Shown: positions 31,572 to 42,328, counted from the stretch's first letter. The stretch is DNA of 64,000 nt from Burkholderia sp. WP9 (GCF_900104795.1 NZ_FNTG01000001.1:248001-312000); one strand, 5' to 3'. Numbers and translations: made by a program. The notes: a model not told the origin generated them from the sequence alone.

Positions 31572-33815
31572 ATGAATACCGAAATCGTTACGAGCACACC
31601 GAACCCTCTCCCTTCTTTCGACGAGGCGATGGCGTTCGTGCGTGAACATGCGGGCGAGGTGCGGCTCTCATCGGGCGAAATGCTGGCGGATCACGCGGCG
31701 GGTACGGCGTCGATCATGCGCAAGCTCAATGTCGATCCGCCGGCGGTGCTGGCGGCGGCTCTGTTTGCGCTGACGCCGCATCTGCAAGACCCGGAGCGCG
31801 TGATCGCCGACAACTTCGGCGAAGAAGTCGCGCAACTGGTCGGCGACGTGCGCAAGCTGCTGCGCCTTGGCACGGTGAGCTTGCGCGCCGCTCAGAATGC
31901 CATGCCCGAAGCCGGGCGCGACGCCCAGGCCGCACGGCGCGCGCAGGTCGAGGCGCTGCGCAAGATGCTGCTCGCGTTCGCGCAGGATATTCGGGTGGTG
32001 CTGATCCGGCTTGCGTCGCGCCTGCAATCGTTGCGTTACTACGCGGCGGCGAAGATCACCCCCTCGCCGGACGTGGCGCGCGAGACGCTCGATATCTATG
32101 CGCCGCTCGCCAACCGTCTGGGCATCTGGCAACTGAAGTGGGAGCTCGAGGACCTCGCGCTGCGCTTCGAAGAGCCGGTTACCTATAAGCGCATCGCCAA
32201 GCTGCTCGACGAAAAACGCGTCGAACGCGAAAGCTATGTCGCGCAGGCTATCGAACGCCTGCAAAGGGAATTGGCCGCCGCGCATATTCGCGCAGAGGTG
32301 AGCGGCAGGCCGAAACACATCTACAGCATCTGGCGCAAGATGCGCGGCAAGGAACTGGATTTCGCCGAGCTGTACGACGTGCGCGCATTTCGCGTGATCG
32401 TGCCGGACATCAAGGATTGCTACACGGTGCTCGGCATCGTGCACAACCTGTGGCAGCCGGTGCCCAAAGAGTTCGACGACTATATCTCGCGGCCGAAGCC
32501 GAACGGCTACAAGTCGCTGCACACGGTCGTGATCGGCGACGACGGTCGCGCGTTCGAAGTGCAGATACGTACGCAGGAAATGCATCAGTTCGCCGAATAC
32601 GGCGTGGCCGCGCACTGGCGTTACAAGGAAGCGGGCACGCGCGGATACGCCGGCCAGTTCGCCGCCAACGAGAAGTACGACGAGAAGATTGCATGGCTGC
32701 GCCAATTGCTCGCGTGGAAAGACGAAGTCTCCGAGGGCGAGCACGGCGAGAAGCGCGCGGCGCAGCCGTGGGAGCAACTGCGTCAGGCCACGCTCGACGA
32801 CGACCACATCTACGTGCTGACGCCCCAGGCGCGGGTGATTCCATTGCCGCACGGCGCAACGCCCGTCGACTTCGCGTATCACCTGCATAGCGAACTGGGG
32901 CATCGCTGCCGTGGCGCACGCGTGGACGGCGCCATGGTGCCGCTCAACACGCCTCTGCAGAACGGTCAGACGGTCGAGATCGTTGCGGTCAAGGAGGGCG
33001 GTCCGTCGCGCGACTGGCTGAACCCGCAACTCGGCTATCTGCAAAGTCCGCGCGCGCGGCAAAAAGTGCGTGCGTGGTTCAACGCGGTGGATGTACAGGA
33101 GCACATCGCGAGCGGTCGGGCGATGGTCGAAAAGACCTTGCAGCGCGAGGGCAAAACGTCGGTCAATCTCGATCAGCTCGCGGCCAAGCTTGGTTTCAAG
33201 ACCACCGACGACCTGTTCTCGGTGGTGGGCAAAGAAGAATTCAGTTTGCGGCTCGTCGAGCAGGCGCTGCACGATGCGCCTCCGCCGGAACCCGTGGTCG
33301 AGGCGCCCGAGCAATTCGAAAAGCGCAGTAGTGGCGCGAGCGTGGCGCGCGGCGCGTCCACCGGCGTGCTGGTGGTCGGTGTCGACGCGTTGCTCACGCA
33401 ACTCGCGCGCTGTTGCCGGCCGGCTCCGCCCGACGATATCTGCGGCTTCGTCACGCGCGGCAAGGGCATGTCGATTCACCGCAGCGATTGCGCGACGTTC
33501 CTGCGCATGGCCGAGCGCGCGCCCGAGCGGGTGTTGCAAACGGCGTGGTCGGCCGAGGTGATGAGTGGGCGCGGCCAGTCGGTCTATCCGGTCGATCTTT
33601 CGATCGACGCGACGGATCGGCAGGGCTTGCTGCGCGATATTTCCGAAGTGTTCGCGCGCGAAAAGATGAACGTGATCGGCGTGAAGACGCAGACGCGCCG
33701 TAACGCTGCGTTCATGCAATTCACCGTCGAGGTGTCGAGCGCCGCGCAGATTCAGCGCGCCTGTACGCTGCTCGGTGAAGTGACGGGTGTGGTGCGCGCA
33801 TCGCGCAAGAGTTGA
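31572..33815 (+). CDS. relA: GTP pyrophosphokinase RelA
   Basis: 747-residue long RSH enzyme. Order: an HD-type domain in which the metal-binding HD pair is lost (AALFALTP where SpoT has a His-Asp), the synthetase domain with RGKELDFAELYDVRAFR and PKPNGYKSLHTVV, a TGS domain (IYVLTPQARVIPLPHGATPV), a Cys zinc-finger region (ARCCRPAPPDDICGF), and a C-terminal ACT domain. The synthetase carries Glu300-Phe-Asp-Asp (EXDD), the RelA form, so it should make (p)ppGpp on starved ribosomes without hydrolysing it. The ATG at 31572 gives the natural N terminus; there is little ribosome-binding site. Confidence 0.93.
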   Translation: MNTEIVTSTPNPLPSFDEAMAFVREHAGEVRLSSGEMLADHAAGTASIMRKLNVDPPAVLAAALFALTPHLQDPERVIADNFGEEVAQLVGDVRKLLRLGTVSLRAAQNAMPEAGRDAQAARRAQVEALRKMLLAFAQDIRVVLIRLASRLQSLRYYAAAKITPSPDVARETLDIYAPLANRLGIWQLKWELEDLALRFEEPVTYKRIAKLLDEKRVERESYVAQAIERLQRELAAAHIRAEVSGRPKHIYSIWRKMRGKELDFAELYDVRAFRVIVPDIKDCYTVLGIVHNLWQPVPKEFDDYISRPKPNGYKSLHTVVIGDDGRAFEVQIRTQEMHQFAEYGVAAHWRYKEAGTRGYAGQFAANEKYDEKIAWLRQLLAWKDEVSEGEHGEKRAAQPWEQLRQATLDDDHIYVLTPQARVIPLPHGATPVDFAYHLHSELGHRCRGARVDGAMVPLNTPLQNGQTVEIVAVKEGGPSRDWLNPQLGYLQSPRARQKVRAWFNAVDVQEHIASGRAMVEKTLQREGKTSVNLDQLAAKLGFKTTDDLFSVVGKEEFSLRLVEQALHDAPPPEPVVEAPEQFEKRSSGASVARGASTGVLVVGVDALLTQLARCCRPAPPDDICGFVTRGKGMSIHRSDCATFLRMAERAPERVLQTAWSAEVMSGRGQSVYPVDLSIDATDRQGLLRDISEVFAREKMNVIGVKTQTRRNAAFMQFTVEVSSAAQIQRACTLLGEVTGVVRASRKS

Positions 33816-33906
33816 TACATGTGCGAGACGGTGCATCTTGGTGGAGGCATACCGTGGACGCGTTCGAGTTCGTGAGTCAATATTTAAAGTCGGCGCATAA
33901 AAGTAC

Positions 33907-33935
33907 TTGCCAAGCGGTGTGGGGCTCCATATAAT
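33907..33935 (+). promoter_or_regulatory. sigma-70 promoter of tRNA-Val
   Basis: TTGCCA (33907-33912) and a perfect TATAAT (33930-33935) are 17 bases apart, and the tRNA begins 12 bases after the -10. Confidence 0.85.
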
Positions 33936-33946
33936 CTCGTTTCTTC

Positions 33947-34023
33947 AGGCTCGTAGCTCAGCTGGTTAGAGCACCACCTTGACATGGTGGGGGTCGTTGG
34001 TTCGAGTCCAATCGAGCCTACCA
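33947..34023 (+). tRNA. tRNA-Val(GAC)
   Basis: 77 bases including encoded CCA. The acceptor stem AGGCTCG pairs fully with CGAGCCT. The D-arm is GCTC/GAGC, the anticodon stem CCACC/GGTGG encloses TTGACAT (anticodon GAC), and the T-arm loop is TTCGAGT. Discriminator base A. Confidence 0.97.
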
Positions 34024-34185
34024 ACGAAAGAGAAATTCCGGTTTTGCCGGGGTTTCGCAAGCTGCAGTAAGCGCCTTTGGCGCAAAAGGCGAATACGGTT
34101 ATGACACCGCGAACGTTGACCGAAACCACTTCGGAGCGACGCTAGTCGAGGACCACTTTCGCCAATGTAGTTTGCAGGAAATGTG

Positions 34186-34221
34186 AATGCGGCCCCTCGA
34201 AAGCGGGGCCGCATTTTTTTT
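34186..34221 (+). terminator. strong terminator between tRNA-Val and thrS
   Basis: An 11-bp stem (AATGCGGCCCC with GGGGCCGCATT) and eight T. It ends 55 bases before the thrS start. It may simply end the tRNA transcript or act as an attenuator for thrS. Confidence 0.85.
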
Positions 34222-34276
34222 GGGCTTTTTCACCTGGTTGTATGTGCCGCCGCCGGTCGGCACCACGGAGAACGCA

Positions 34277-36184
34277 ATGGTTTCGATACGTCTGCCTGAC
34301 GGTTCTGTTCGACAGTACGAGCATCCGGTGACCGTCGCCGAAGTGGCCGCCTCGATCGGCCCCGGCCTCGCGAAGGCCGCGCTCGGCGGCAAGATCGACG
34401 GTGAGTTGGTCGATACGTCCGCGCTGATCGATCACGACGTGGCGCTCGCCATCGTCACCGAGAAAGACGCAGACGGACTCGATATCATCCGTCACTCCGC
34501 GGCGCATTTGCTCGCGTACGCGGTGAAGGATCTGTACCCGGAAGCGCAGGTCACGATCGGTCCGGTGATCGACAACGGCTTTTACTACGACTTCGCGTAC
34601 AACCGCCCCTTCACGCCGGAAGATCTCGAGAAGATCGAAAAGCGCATGCAGGAACTCGCGAAGAAAGACGAGCCGGTTTCGCGCCGCGTGGTGTCGCGCG
34701 ACGAAGCGGTGGACTACTTCAAGAGCATCGGCGAAAAGTACAAGGCTGAGATCATCGAATCGATTCCCGCTACCGACGAAATCAAGCTGTACTCGCATGG
34801 CGGCTTCACGGATCTGTGCCGCGGCCCGCACGTGCCGTCCACCGGCAAGTTGAAAGTTTTCAAGCTGATGAAGGTGGCGGGCGCCTACTGGCGCGGCGAT
34901 TCGAAGAACGAACAGTTGCAGCGGATCTACGGTACGGCCTGGACGAAGAAGGAAGACCAGGAAGCGTATCTGCACATGCTCGAAGAGGCGGAAAAGCGCG
35001 ACCACCGCAAGCTCGGCAAACAACTCGATCTGTTCCACATGCAGGACGAGTCGCCGGGCATGGTGTTCTGGCATCCGCGCGGCTGGACGTTGTGGCAGCA
35101 GGTCGAGCAGTACATGCGCCGTCGCGTGAACGACGCGGGCTACCTCGAAATCAAGACACCGATGATCATGGACCGCTCGCTCTGGGAGGCGTCGGGCCAC
35201 TGGCAGAACTATCGTGAAAACATGTTCACGACGGAATCTGAGAAGCGTGACTACGCAATCAAGCCGATGAACTGCCCGGGTCACGTGCAGGTGTTCAACC
35301 ACGGTCTGCGTTCGTATCGCGATCTGCCGCTGCGTTACGCGGAATTCGGCTCGTGCCATCGCAATGAATCGTCGGGTGCGCTGCATGGTCTGATGCGCGT
35401 GCGCGGTTTCGTGCAGGACGACGCACACATTTTCTGTACCGAAGACCAGTTCATCAGCGAATCGATCGCGTTCAATACGCTGGCGATGAGCGTCTACAAA
35501 GACTTTGGCTTCGACAATGTCGAGATCAAGTTGTCGCTGCGCCCGGACGCGCGCGCCGGCACGGACGAAACGTGGGATCGCGCGGAGCAGGGTTTGCGCG
35601 AAGCGTTGACGGCCTGCGGTGTAACGTGGGAAGAGTTGCCCGGCGAGGGCGCGTTCTACGGCCCGAAGGTCGAATACCACATCAAGGACGCGCTCGGCCG
35701 TTCGTGGCAATGCGGCACGCTGCAGCTCGATATGGTTCTGCCGGAGCGTCTGGGTGCGGAATACGTTGCCGAAGACAACAGCCGCCGCCGTCCGATCATG
35801 CTGCACCGGGCAATCGTCGGATCAATGGAGCGTTTCCTCGGCATTCTGATCGAGCACCATGCCGGGGCAATGCCTGCCTGGCTTGCGCCAATGCAGGTCG
35901 TGGTGATGAATATCGCCGAAAGTCAGACCGAATATGCGCAAGCTCTAGCCCAATCGTTGCAAAAACAAGGGGTTAGAGTGGAGGCCGATTTGCGCAACGA
36001 GAAGATTAGCTATAAAATACGCGAGCACACGCTGGAAAAGGTGCCGTACCTGCTTGTGGTCGGCGACAAAGAGCGTGAAGCCCAAACGGTAGCCGTGCGT
36101 GCCCGTGGTGGTGTCGATATGGGCGTGATGCCCCTCGACACTTTCATTGAGCGTCTGCGCCAGGACGTGCAGTCGTTCAACTGA
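34277..36184 (+). CDS. thrS: threonyl-tRNA synthetase
   Basis: 635 residues, full length. The N-terminal TGS domain ([20 protein letters not shown]) is followed by the editing domain with HSAAHLL and the Zn-site [13 protein letters not shown]. The class II core has motif 2 ([20 protein letters not shown]; zinc Cys in MNCPGH) and motif 3 ([18 protein letters not shown]), and the anticodon-binding domain is last. CGGAG lies six bases before the ATG at 34277, which decides the start. It heads the cluster thrS-infC-rpmI-rplT-pheST-ihfA. Confidence 0.98.
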   Translation: MVSIRLPDGSVRQYEHPVTVAEVAASIGPGLAKAALGGKIDGELVDTSALIDHDVALAIVTEKDADGLDIIRHSAAHLLAYAVKDLYPEAQVTIGPVIDNGFYYDFAYNRPFTPEDLEKIEKRMQELAKKDEPVSRRVVSRDEAVDYFKSIGEKYKAEIIESIPATDEIKLYSHGGFTDLCRGPHVPSTGKLKVFKLMKVAGAYWRGDSKNEQLQRIYGTAWTKKEDQEAYLHMLEEAEKRDHRKLGKQLDLFHMQDESPGMVFWHPRGWTLWQQVEQYMRRRVNDAGYLEIKTPMIMDRSLWEASGHWQNYRENMFTTESEKRDYAIKPMNCPGHVQVFNHGLRSYRDLPLRYAEFGSCHRNESSGALHGLMRVRGFVQDDAHIFCTEDQFISESIAFNTLAMSVYKDFGFDNVEIKLSLRPDARAGTDETWDRAEQGLREALTACGVTWEELPGEGAFYGPKVEYHIKDALGRSWQCGTLQLDMVLPERLGAEYVAEDNSRRRPIMLHRAIVGSMERFLGILIEHHAGAMPAWLAPMQVVVMNIAESQTEYAQALAQSLQKQGVRVEADLRNEKISYKIREHTLEKVPYLLVVGDKEREAQTVAVRARGGVDMGVMPLDTFIERLRQDVQSFN

Positions 36185-36233
36185 GCCACTTGGCAGCCCG
36201 GCTCGTTTTTTTAATTTTTAGAGGAAACGTAAC

Positions 36234-36758
36234 ATCGCTACTGATAAGTCTGCGCACCGCATCAACGGTGAAATTACGGCACCCGAGGTGCGTCTGGTCG
36301 GCGTCGAGAACGAACCGCTCGGCATCGTGAAACTCGCCGATGCGTTCCGCATGTCGGAACAGCAAGACGTGGATCTGGTCGAAATCGCTCCGCAAGCGGT
36401 CCCGCCGGTTTGCCGCTTGATGGACTACGGCAAGTTCAAGTACTCGGAAGCGAAGAAGCAACACGAGGCCAAGCTGAAGCAGAAGATCGTCCAGGTCAAG
36501 GAAGTAAAATTCCGCCCGGGCACGGACGACGGCGATTACAACGTCAAGCTGCGCAACCTCATCCGCTTCCTCGACGACGGCGACAAGACGAAAATCACGT
36601 TGCGTTTCCGTGGCCGCGAAATGGCTCACCAGGAAATCGGTATGCGCATGCTCGAGCGCCTGCGCACGGACCTCGACGAAGTCGGTCAGGTCGAGCAGAT
36701 GCCGAAAATGGAAGGGCGCCAGATGATCATGGTGCTCGCTCCGAAGAAAAAGAAGTAA
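36234..36758 (+). CDS. infC: translation initiation factor IF-3, ATC start codon
   Basis: 174 residues. IF-3 binds the 30S subunit and rejects non-canonical start codons and tRNAs. The conserved N terminus ([13 protein letters not shown]) can be read only if translation begins at the ATC of 36234; GAGGAAA lies seven bases before it and there is no in-frame ATG, GTG or TTG earlier. A GTG at 36288 would cut off the conserved RINGEI. Rare AUU/AUC starts are the known basis of IF-3 autoregulation in enterobacteria. The C-terminal domain ends [14 protein letters not shown]. It lies 49 bases after thrS. Confidence 0.95.
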   Translation: MATDKSAHRINGEITAPEVRLVGVENEPLGIVKLADAFRMSEQQDVDLVEIAPQAVPPVCRLMDYGKFKYSEAKKQHEAKLKQKIVQVKEVKFRPGTDDGDYNVKLRNLIRFLDDGDKTKITLRFRGREMAHQEIGMRMLERLRTDLDEVGQVEQMPKMEGRQMIMVLAPKKKK

Positions 36759-36773
36759 CCGGCTGAAGCAGCG

Positions 36774-36839
36774 GCACGCCATGTGGCGTGCGCTTCGGTT
36801 GTGAAAGATTTAAACGGTGCGGCACCGGGTGTCCGGTGC
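36774..36839 (+). promoter_or_regulatory. two hairpins in the rpmI-rplT leader, possible L20 control region
   Basis: The 252-base infC-rpmI gap holds GCACGCC/GGCGTGC (36774-36791, four-base loop) and GCACCGG/CCGGTGC (36822-36839, four-base loop). In E. coli and others, L20 represses rpmI-rplT by binding structured leader RNA. The assignment here rests on position and structure only. Confidence 0.4.
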
Positions 36840-37010
36840 GGTATCGGCAGGTTTCGGAACGGCGCGTGTGCAAATCAACGCGCGCCGCTTCCTGAAAAGC
36901 GGCTGCCGGCTGTTCAGGCGGTCTGCATACCAAGTGGAGTGGGTTTCGAAGGGCGGGTAATGGCCAACTGGCCGACCGCACACCCATATCCATCTAATAA
37001 TGGAGTTGTC

Positions 37011-37208
37011 ATGCCGAAGATGAAGACCAAGAAGAGTGCTGCAAAGCGCTTCGTGGTGCGTCCGGGTGGTACCGTCAAGCGCGGTCAAGCCTTCAAGCGC
37101 CACATTCTTACCAAGAAGACCACCAAGAACAAACGCCATCTGCGCGGTTCGACGGCAGTTCATGATTCCGATCTGAACTCCGTGCGCGCAATGCTGCCGT
37201 TCGCTTAA
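37011..37208 (+). CDS. rpmI: 50S ribosomal protein L35
   Basis: 65 residues, standard length and start ([14 protein letters not shown], then [23 protein letters not shown]). TGGAG lies six bases before the ATG at 37011. It is followed after 29 bases by rplT, its usual partner. The frame is open upstream to 36783, but those codons are leader sequence. Confidence 0.98.
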   Translation: MPKMKTKKSAAKRFVVRPGGTVKRGQAFKRHILTKKTTKNKRHLRGSTAVHDSDLNSVRAMLPFA

Positions 37209-37237
37209 CCCTTAACCGAAACTCATAGGAGCGAAAC

Positions 37238-37597
37238 ATGCCTCGAGTAAAACGTGGGGTTACCGCACGGGCCCGTCACAAGAAGATCATCAAGCTGGCC
37301 AAGGGTTACCGCGGCCGTCGCAATAACGTCTATCGCATCGCCAAGCAGGCGGTCATGCGCGCAGGCCAATACGCCTACCGCGATCGCCGCAACAAGAAGC
37401 GTGTGTTCCGTGCATTGTGGATCACGCGTATCAACGCGGCGGTGCGTCAGCACGACATGACGTACAGCGTGTTCATCAACGGCCTGAAGAAGGCTTCGAT
37501 CGAACTCGACCGCAAGGTGCTGGCCGACATGGCTGTGTTCGACAAGGCTGCTTTTGCTGCGATCGTTCAGCAGGTGAAAGCCGCCGTTGCAGCCTGA
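37238..37597 (+). CDS. rplT: 50S ribosomal protein L20
   Basis: 119 residues with the conserved N-terminal [40 protein letters not shown] and C-terminal globular domain. L20 is an early assembly protein binding 23S rRNA and is the usual repressor of the rpmI-rplT unit. AGGAG lies six bases before the ATG. A strong terminator follows 70 bases downstream. Confidence 0.98.
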
Positions 37598-37667
37598 TTG
37601 CGCTTTGGGCAATTAAACTGCGTGGTTCGTTGCAGCGAACATCCGGTAGTCTCGGTGACGCTGCAGC

Positions 37668-37699
37668 AAAAACGGGGCTCCTCACCGAGCCCCGTTTTT
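37668..37699 (+). terminator. strong terminator between rplT and pheS
   Basis: ACGGGGCTC and GAGCCCCGT form a 9-bp stem with a six-base loop, preceded by A5 and followed by T5. The A/T runs make it potentially bidirectional. It ends 55 bases before the pheS start at 37755, so it could separate the units or be an attenuator; no Phe-rich leader peptide is visible upstream. Confidence 0.85.
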
Positions 37700-37754
37700 G
37701 TTGGTAGAACCGGATTTGCTTCGATAGAACACTGACGTTGAAATGATGGGATCA

Positions 37755-38768
37755 ATGGATCTGGACCAGATTGTCGCCGACGCGCAAAAAGCCTTCGCAG
37801 AAGCCTCCGACGTCACCACCCTCGAGAACGAGAAAGCCCGCTTTCTCGGCAAATCGGGTGCGCTGACCGAGCTATTGAAGGGCCTTGGCAAACTCGATCC
37901 CGAAACGCGCAAGACCGAAGGCGCACGGATCAACCTCGTCAAGCAACAAGTGGAAGCCGCGTTGACGGCCCGCCGTCAGGCGCTGGCCGACGCGCTGCTG
38001 AATCAGCGCCTTGCCGCTGAAGCCATCGACGTCACGCTGCCGGGCCGCGGCACCGGCGCAGGCAGTCTGCACCCGGTGATGCGCACGTGGGAGCGCGTCG
38101 AACAGATTTTCCGTACTATTGGCTTCGACGTGGCCGACGGCCCCGAAATCGAAACCGACTGGTACAACTTCACCTCGCTGAACAGCCCGGAAAATCATCC
38201 GGCGCGTTCCATGCAGGACACCTTCTACGTCGACGGCAAAGATGCCGACGGCCGCCAACTGCTGTTGCGCACGCACACCAGCCCGATGCAGGTTCGCTAC
38301 GCGCGCACCAACACGCCGCCTATCAAAGTGATCGTGCCGGGCCGCACGTACCGTGTGGACAGCGACGCAACGCATTCGCCCATGTTCAACCAGGTCGAAG
38401 GCCTGTGGATCGACGAGAACATCAGCTTCGCGGATCTGAAGGGTGTCTACACCGACTTTCTCAAAAAATTCTTCGAGCGCGACGATATTCTCGTGCGCTT
38501 CCGTCCGTCGTATTTCCCGTTCACCGAACCGTCGGCCGAGATCGACATGTTGTTCGAAACGGGCAAGAACGCCGGCAAGTGGCTCGAAATTTCGGGCTCG
38601 GGCCAGGTTCACCCCACGGTGATCCGCAACATGGGCCTCGACCCGGAGCGTTACATCGGCTTTGCTTTCGGAAGCGGCCTCGAGCGGCTCACCATGTTGC
38701 GTTACGGCGTGCAAGACCTGCGTCTGTTCTTCGAAAACGACCTGCGTTTCCTGCGGCAATTCGCCTGA
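37755..38768 (+). CDS. pheS: phenylalanyl-tRNA synthetase alpha subunit
   Basis: 337 residues. The N-terminal coiled coil is followed by the class II catalytic core: motif 1 around [34 protein letters not shown], motif 2 [20 protein letters not shown], and motif 3 [15 protein letters not shown]. It forms an alpha2-beta2 enzyme with PheT. The ATG at 37755 is used because a GGGAT lies close before it; 37743 is an alternative that adds four residues. Confidence 0.97.
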   Translation: MDLDQIVADAQKAFAEASDVTTLENEKARFLGKSGALTELLKGLGKLDPETRKTEGARINLVKQQVEAALTARRQALADALLNQRLAAEAIDVTLPGRGTGAGSLHPVMRTWERVEQIFRTIGFDVADGPEIETDWYNFTSLNSPENHPARSMQDTFYVDGKDADGRQLLLRTHTSPMQVRYARTNTPPIKVIVPGRTYRVDSDATHSPMFNQVEGLWIDENISFADLKGVYTDFLKKFFERDDILVRFRPSYFPFTEPSAEIDMLFETGKNAGKWLEISGSGQVHPTVIRNMGLDPERYIGFAFGSGLERLTMLRYGVQDLRLFFENDLRFLRQFA

Positions 38769-38923
38769 ACCGCCCGGTCGAACGCGACAAGCATAGAGCG
38801 CGGCAACGCACGCAGTGCAAGCCGCCACAGCGTCCCCGGCAGGGCCCGATGAATCTCAGAACACCGAGTCACGCCAGCTGCTGCCGGACGTGGACCTAAC
38901 CTGATCAGAACGTACACAGAACC

Positions 38924-41359
38924 ATGCAATTCCCGGAATCCTGGCTGAGAACCTTTGTCGATCCGCAACTGACGACCGACGAACTGTCGCACGCGTTGAC
39001 GATGGCGGGTCTCGAAGTCGAAGACCTGCGGCCGGCAGCGCCGCCGACCTCGAAGATCGTCGTCGGCCGGGTGCTGGAAGTCGTCAAACACCCGGACGCG
39101 GACAAGCTCAACGTGTGTCAGGTCGACGCCGGCACGGGCGCGACGCTGAACATCGTGTGCGGTGCGCCGAATGTGGCGCCGGGCATCAAGGTGCCGGTCG
39201 CGCTGGTCGGCGCACAACTGCCGCCCGCTGAAGAGGGCGGCGCGCCGTTCGCGATCAAGCTCTCGAAGCTGCGCGGCGTGGAAAGCCAGGGCATGCTGTG
39301 CTCGGCACGCGAACTCAAGCTCTCGGAAGATCATAGCGGCCTGATGATCCTGCCGGAAGATACGCCGATCGGCCAGGACATCCGTGAAACCCTCAATCTC
39401 GACGACACCGTTTTTGAGATCAAGCTGACACCGAACAAGGCGGATTGCCTCTCGGTATTCGGCGTGGCGCGCGAGACCTCGGCGATTACCGGCGCGCCGC
39501 TGCGCCCGCTCGACATCAAGCCGGTTGAAGTCAAGCTCAACGAGACGCTCCCCGTCAAAATCTCGGCGCCCGATCTGTGCGGCCGTTTCTCGGGGCGAGT
39601 CATTCGGGGCGTGAATGCCCGAGCCAAGTCGCCGCAATGGATGGTGGAGCGACTCGAGCGTTCGGGTCAGCGCAGCATTTCCGCACTCGTGGATATCTCG
39701 AACTACGTGATGCTCGAGTTGGGCCGTCCGTCGCATGTGTTCGACCTCGACAAGATCCACGGCGGCATGGATGTACGTTGGGGCCGCAAGGGCGAAACGC
39801 TCAAGCTGCTGAACGGCAACACGGTGGAGCTCGATGAAACCGTCGGCGTGATCGCGGACGAGCAGCACATCGAAAGTCTCGCGGGCATCATGGGCGGCGA
39901 CAGCACCGCCGTCACGCTCGACACCACCAACATCTATCTCGAAGCCGCGTTCTGGTGGCCCGACAGCATTCGCGGTCGCTCGCGCAAATACAATTTCTCG
40001 ACCGACGCCGGCCATCGCTTCGAGCGCGGCGTGGACTACGCGACTACCGTCGATCATATCGAACGCATCACGCAACTGATTCTCGACATCTGCGGCGGCG
40101 AAGCCGGCCCGGTCGACGATCAGATCGTCAACGTGCCGAAGCGCGAGCCCGTCACAATGCGCGTCTCGCGCGCGAATCGCATCATCGGCATCAAAATCGG
40201 CGCGGACGAAATCGCGCAGATTTTCACGCGCCTCGGCCTGTCGTTCGAGCAAGGTGAAGATACGTTCTCGGTGATGCCGCCGTCGTACCGTTTCGATATC
40301 GAGATCGAAGAAGACCTGATCGAAGAAGTCGCGCGTATTTATGGCTTCGAGAAAATTCCGGCGCGTCCGCCGGTCGCGACCAGCGAAATGCGCGCGACCA
40401 ACGAAACGCAGCGGTCGATCCACGTGATCCGTCACGCGCTCGCCGCCCGCGATTACGCGGAGACGGTAAACTTCAGTTTCGTCGACGCCGAGTGGGAGCA
40501 GGACTTCGCCGGCAATGACAAGCCGGTACGTCTGCTGAATCCGATTGCAAGCCAGTTGTCGGTGATGCGCACCACGCTCTTCGGCAGCTTGATCCACGTG
40601 CTGCGCACGAACCTGAACCGTCGCGCGGCGGATCGCGTCCGCGTGTTCGAAGCGGGCCGCGTGTTCCTGCATGATCCGTCGATCAAGGCCGGTGAGTTGA
40701 CGGTTGAAGGCTTTGCGCAGCCCAAGATGATCGGCGGCCTCGCGTACGGTCCTGCGCTAGACGAGCAATGGGGCGCGCCGACGCGCACGGTCGATTACTT
40801 CGACGTGAAGGGCGATCTGGAAGCCGTGCTGGCGCCGGCGGTCGCGCGTTTCGTCAAAGCGGAACATCCGGCATTGCATCCGGGACGCAGCGCGCGTATT
40901 GAATTGAATGGCCGCGCAGTCGGCTGGATTGGCGAATTGCATCCGCGCTGGATGCAGAAATATGATTTGCCGCATGCACCGATTCTGTTTGAAATCGAAG
41001 CAGAGGCGTTAATGCAGCGCGTATTGCCCACTCCGTCGGAAGTGTCTAAATTCCCGCCGGTGCGTCGTGATATTGCCGTGGTTGTCGATCAGAAAATCGA
41101 GGTTCAGGCACTGCTGGACGAGCTTCAGAATGCTCAGTCCGAGCCGGCCTGCAAGACAGTTCAGAAGGTTGCGCTTTTCGACGAATTCCGTCCAAAATCA
41201 AACACTTCCGGTGGCTTGGCTGCTCACGAGAAAAGCCTTGCGTTCCGTGTGACCTTGCAAGATACTGGCGGAACCCTTCAGGATGAAACGGTCGATCTGG
41301 CTATTCAAACTCTGGTGGAACGTCTTGCTCGAGTATATGGCGCACGGTTGCGCGGATAA
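38924..41359 (+). CDS. pheT: phenylalanyl-tRNA synthetase beta subunit
   Basis: 811 residues, full length. It begins [16 protein letters not shown] and has the tRNA-binding (OB) domain near residues 40-150 ([20 protein letters not shown]), the B3/B4 editing domain ([20 protein letters not shown]), the B5 domain, the inactive synthetase-like core, and the C-terminal FDX-ACB anticodon domain ([14 protein letters not shown]). The gap from pheS is 155 bases, larger than usual. Confidence 0.97.
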   Translation: MQFPESWLRTFVDPQLTTDELSHALTMAGLEVEDLRPAAPPTSKIVVGRVLEVVKHPDADKLNVCQVDAGTGATLNIVCGAPNVAPGIKVPVALVGAQLPPAEEGGAPFAIKLSKLRGVESQGMLCSARELKLSEDHSGLMILPEDTPIGQDIRETLNLDDTVFEIKLTPNKADCLSVFGVARETSAITGAPLRPLDIKPVEVKLNETLPVKISAPDLCGRFSGRVIRGVNARAKSPQWMVERLERSGQRSISALVDISNYVMLELGRPSHVFDLDKIHGGMDVRWGRKGETLKLLNGNTVELDETVGVIADEQHIESLAGIMGGDSTAVTLDTTNIYLEAAFWWPDSIRGRSRKYNFSTDAGHRFERGVDYATTVDHIERITQLILDICGGEAGPVDDQIVNVPKREPVTMRVSRANRIIGIKIGADEIAQIFTRLGLSFEQGEDTFSVMPPSYRFDIEIEEDLIEEVARIYGFEKIPARPPVATSEMRATNETQRSIHVIRHALAARDYAETVNFSFVDAEWEQDFAGNDKPVRLLNPIASQLSVMRTTLFGSLIHVLRTNLNRRAADRVRVFEAGRVFLHDPSIKAGELTVEGFAQPKMIGGLAYGPALDEQWGAPTRTVDYFDVKGDLEAVLAPAVARFVKAEHPALHPGRSARIELNGRAVGWIGELHPRWMQKYDLPHAPILFEIEAEALMQRVLPTPSEVSKFPPVRRDIAVVVDQKIEVQALLDELQNAQSEPACKTVQKVALFDEFRPKSNTSGGLAAHEKSLAFRVTLQDTGGTLQDETVDLAIQTLVERLARVYGARLRG

Positions 41360-41428
41360 CCCGCATTTAACAATTGCACGGCTGTTTCCGCATCCATTGT
41401 TTTCTGCTTGGCGCGCCATTTGATAGAT

Positions 41429-41839
41429 ATGAATGAAATGAACTCGAGTGATTTCGAAGCCCTTCTTACGGCGCAACGCAGCGCCATGATTCGCGATATT
41501 CCGACATCACCCGCCGTCGCTTCTGCTGAAACGCCGACACTCACCAAGGCGGAACTCGCGGAGTTGCTGTTCGACAATGTCGGGCTCAACAAGCGGGAAG
41601 CGAAAGACATGGTCGAAGCGTTTTTCGAGGTGATCCGTGATGCGTTGGAGAGCGGCGACAGCGTGAAGCTGTCGGGGTTCGGCAACTTTCAGTTGCGTGA
41701 CAAACCTCAGCGTCCCGGCAGAAACCCGAAGACCGGCGAGGCGATTCCGATCGCCGCGCGCCGCGTTGTGACGTTCCATGCAAGTCAAAAGCTGAAAGCG
41801 CTGGTCGAGAACGGCGCTGAAGCGAGCTTCACGCGCTGA
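41429..41839 (+). CDS. ihfA: integration host factor alpha subunit, long N terminus
   Basis: 136 residues. The last 95 residues are the IHF/HU fold ([20 protein letters not shown]), with the DNA-intercalating arm [20 protein letters not shown]. About 38 residues before this core ([20 protein letters not shown] and following) are not in E. coli IhfA; such extensions are known in Burkholderia relatives. IHF bends DNA at specific sites. The ATG at 41429 is likely, and 41408 is possible. It follows pheT, as in many proteobacteria. Confidence 0.92.
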   Translation: MNEMNSSDFEALLTAQRSAMIRDIPTSPAVASAETPTLTKAELAELLFDNVGLNKREAKDMVEAFFEVIRDALESGDSVKLSGFGNFQLRDKPQRPGRNPKTGEAIPIAARRVVTFHASQKLKALVENGAEASFTR

Positions 41840-41885
41840 TCGATTAGCGCGTTCCCGCGCAACCCACCACGACGGCTAACTGACG

Positions 41886-42305
41886 ATGACAGCGACGATC
41901 GAAAAAGTCGTCTTGCCTCCGATTCCGGCGAAGCGCTACTTCACGATTGGTGAGGTCAGCGAACTATGCGGTGTAAAACCGCATGTGTTGCGCTACTGGG
42001 AACAGGAGTTCACGCAGTTGAGGCCGGTCAAGCGGCGCGGCAATCGCCGGTACTATCAGCATCATGAGGTGCTGTTGATCCGGCGGATTCGTGAGTTGTT
42101 GTACGAGCAGGGCTTTACGATCAACGGGGCGCGCAACCGGCTCGAGTCACATGGCGGTGGCGCGCACGCTGCGCCGGCCAGTGTATTCGAGGAAGGCGAG
42201 GGCGCAACGTTGCCCGCGGCAACCACGGGTGCTGCCACGGCCTCGGTGGATGTCGAGCAGTTGCGTAAAGAATTGCTGCACGTGATCGATTTGCTGAGCC
42301 ACTAA
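41886..42305 (+). CDS. MerR-family transcriptional regulator
   Basis: 139-residue MerR protein. The winged helix-turn-helix is at residues about 16-90 ([40 protein letters not shown]). After it comes an Ala/Gly/Thr-rich linker and a short C-terminal helix, with no Cys for metal binding. The ihfA-merR-tRNA-Pro order is conserved in Burkholderiales. The regulated genes are unknown. Confidence 0.92.
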   Translation: MTATIEKVVLPPIPAKRYFTIGEVSELCGVKPHVLRYWEQEFTQLRPVKRRGNRRYYQHHEVLLIRRIRELLYEQGFTINGARNRLESHGGGAHAAPASVFEEGEGATLPAATTGAATASVDVEQLRKELLHVIDLLSH

Positions 42306-42328
42306 TCGCCTTTGTTAGCAGAAGGCGG

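Noticed and set aside
37598..37668. Phe-rich leader peptide for pheST attenuation
   Set aside because: No short frame with start codon and Phe codons was found before the hairpin.
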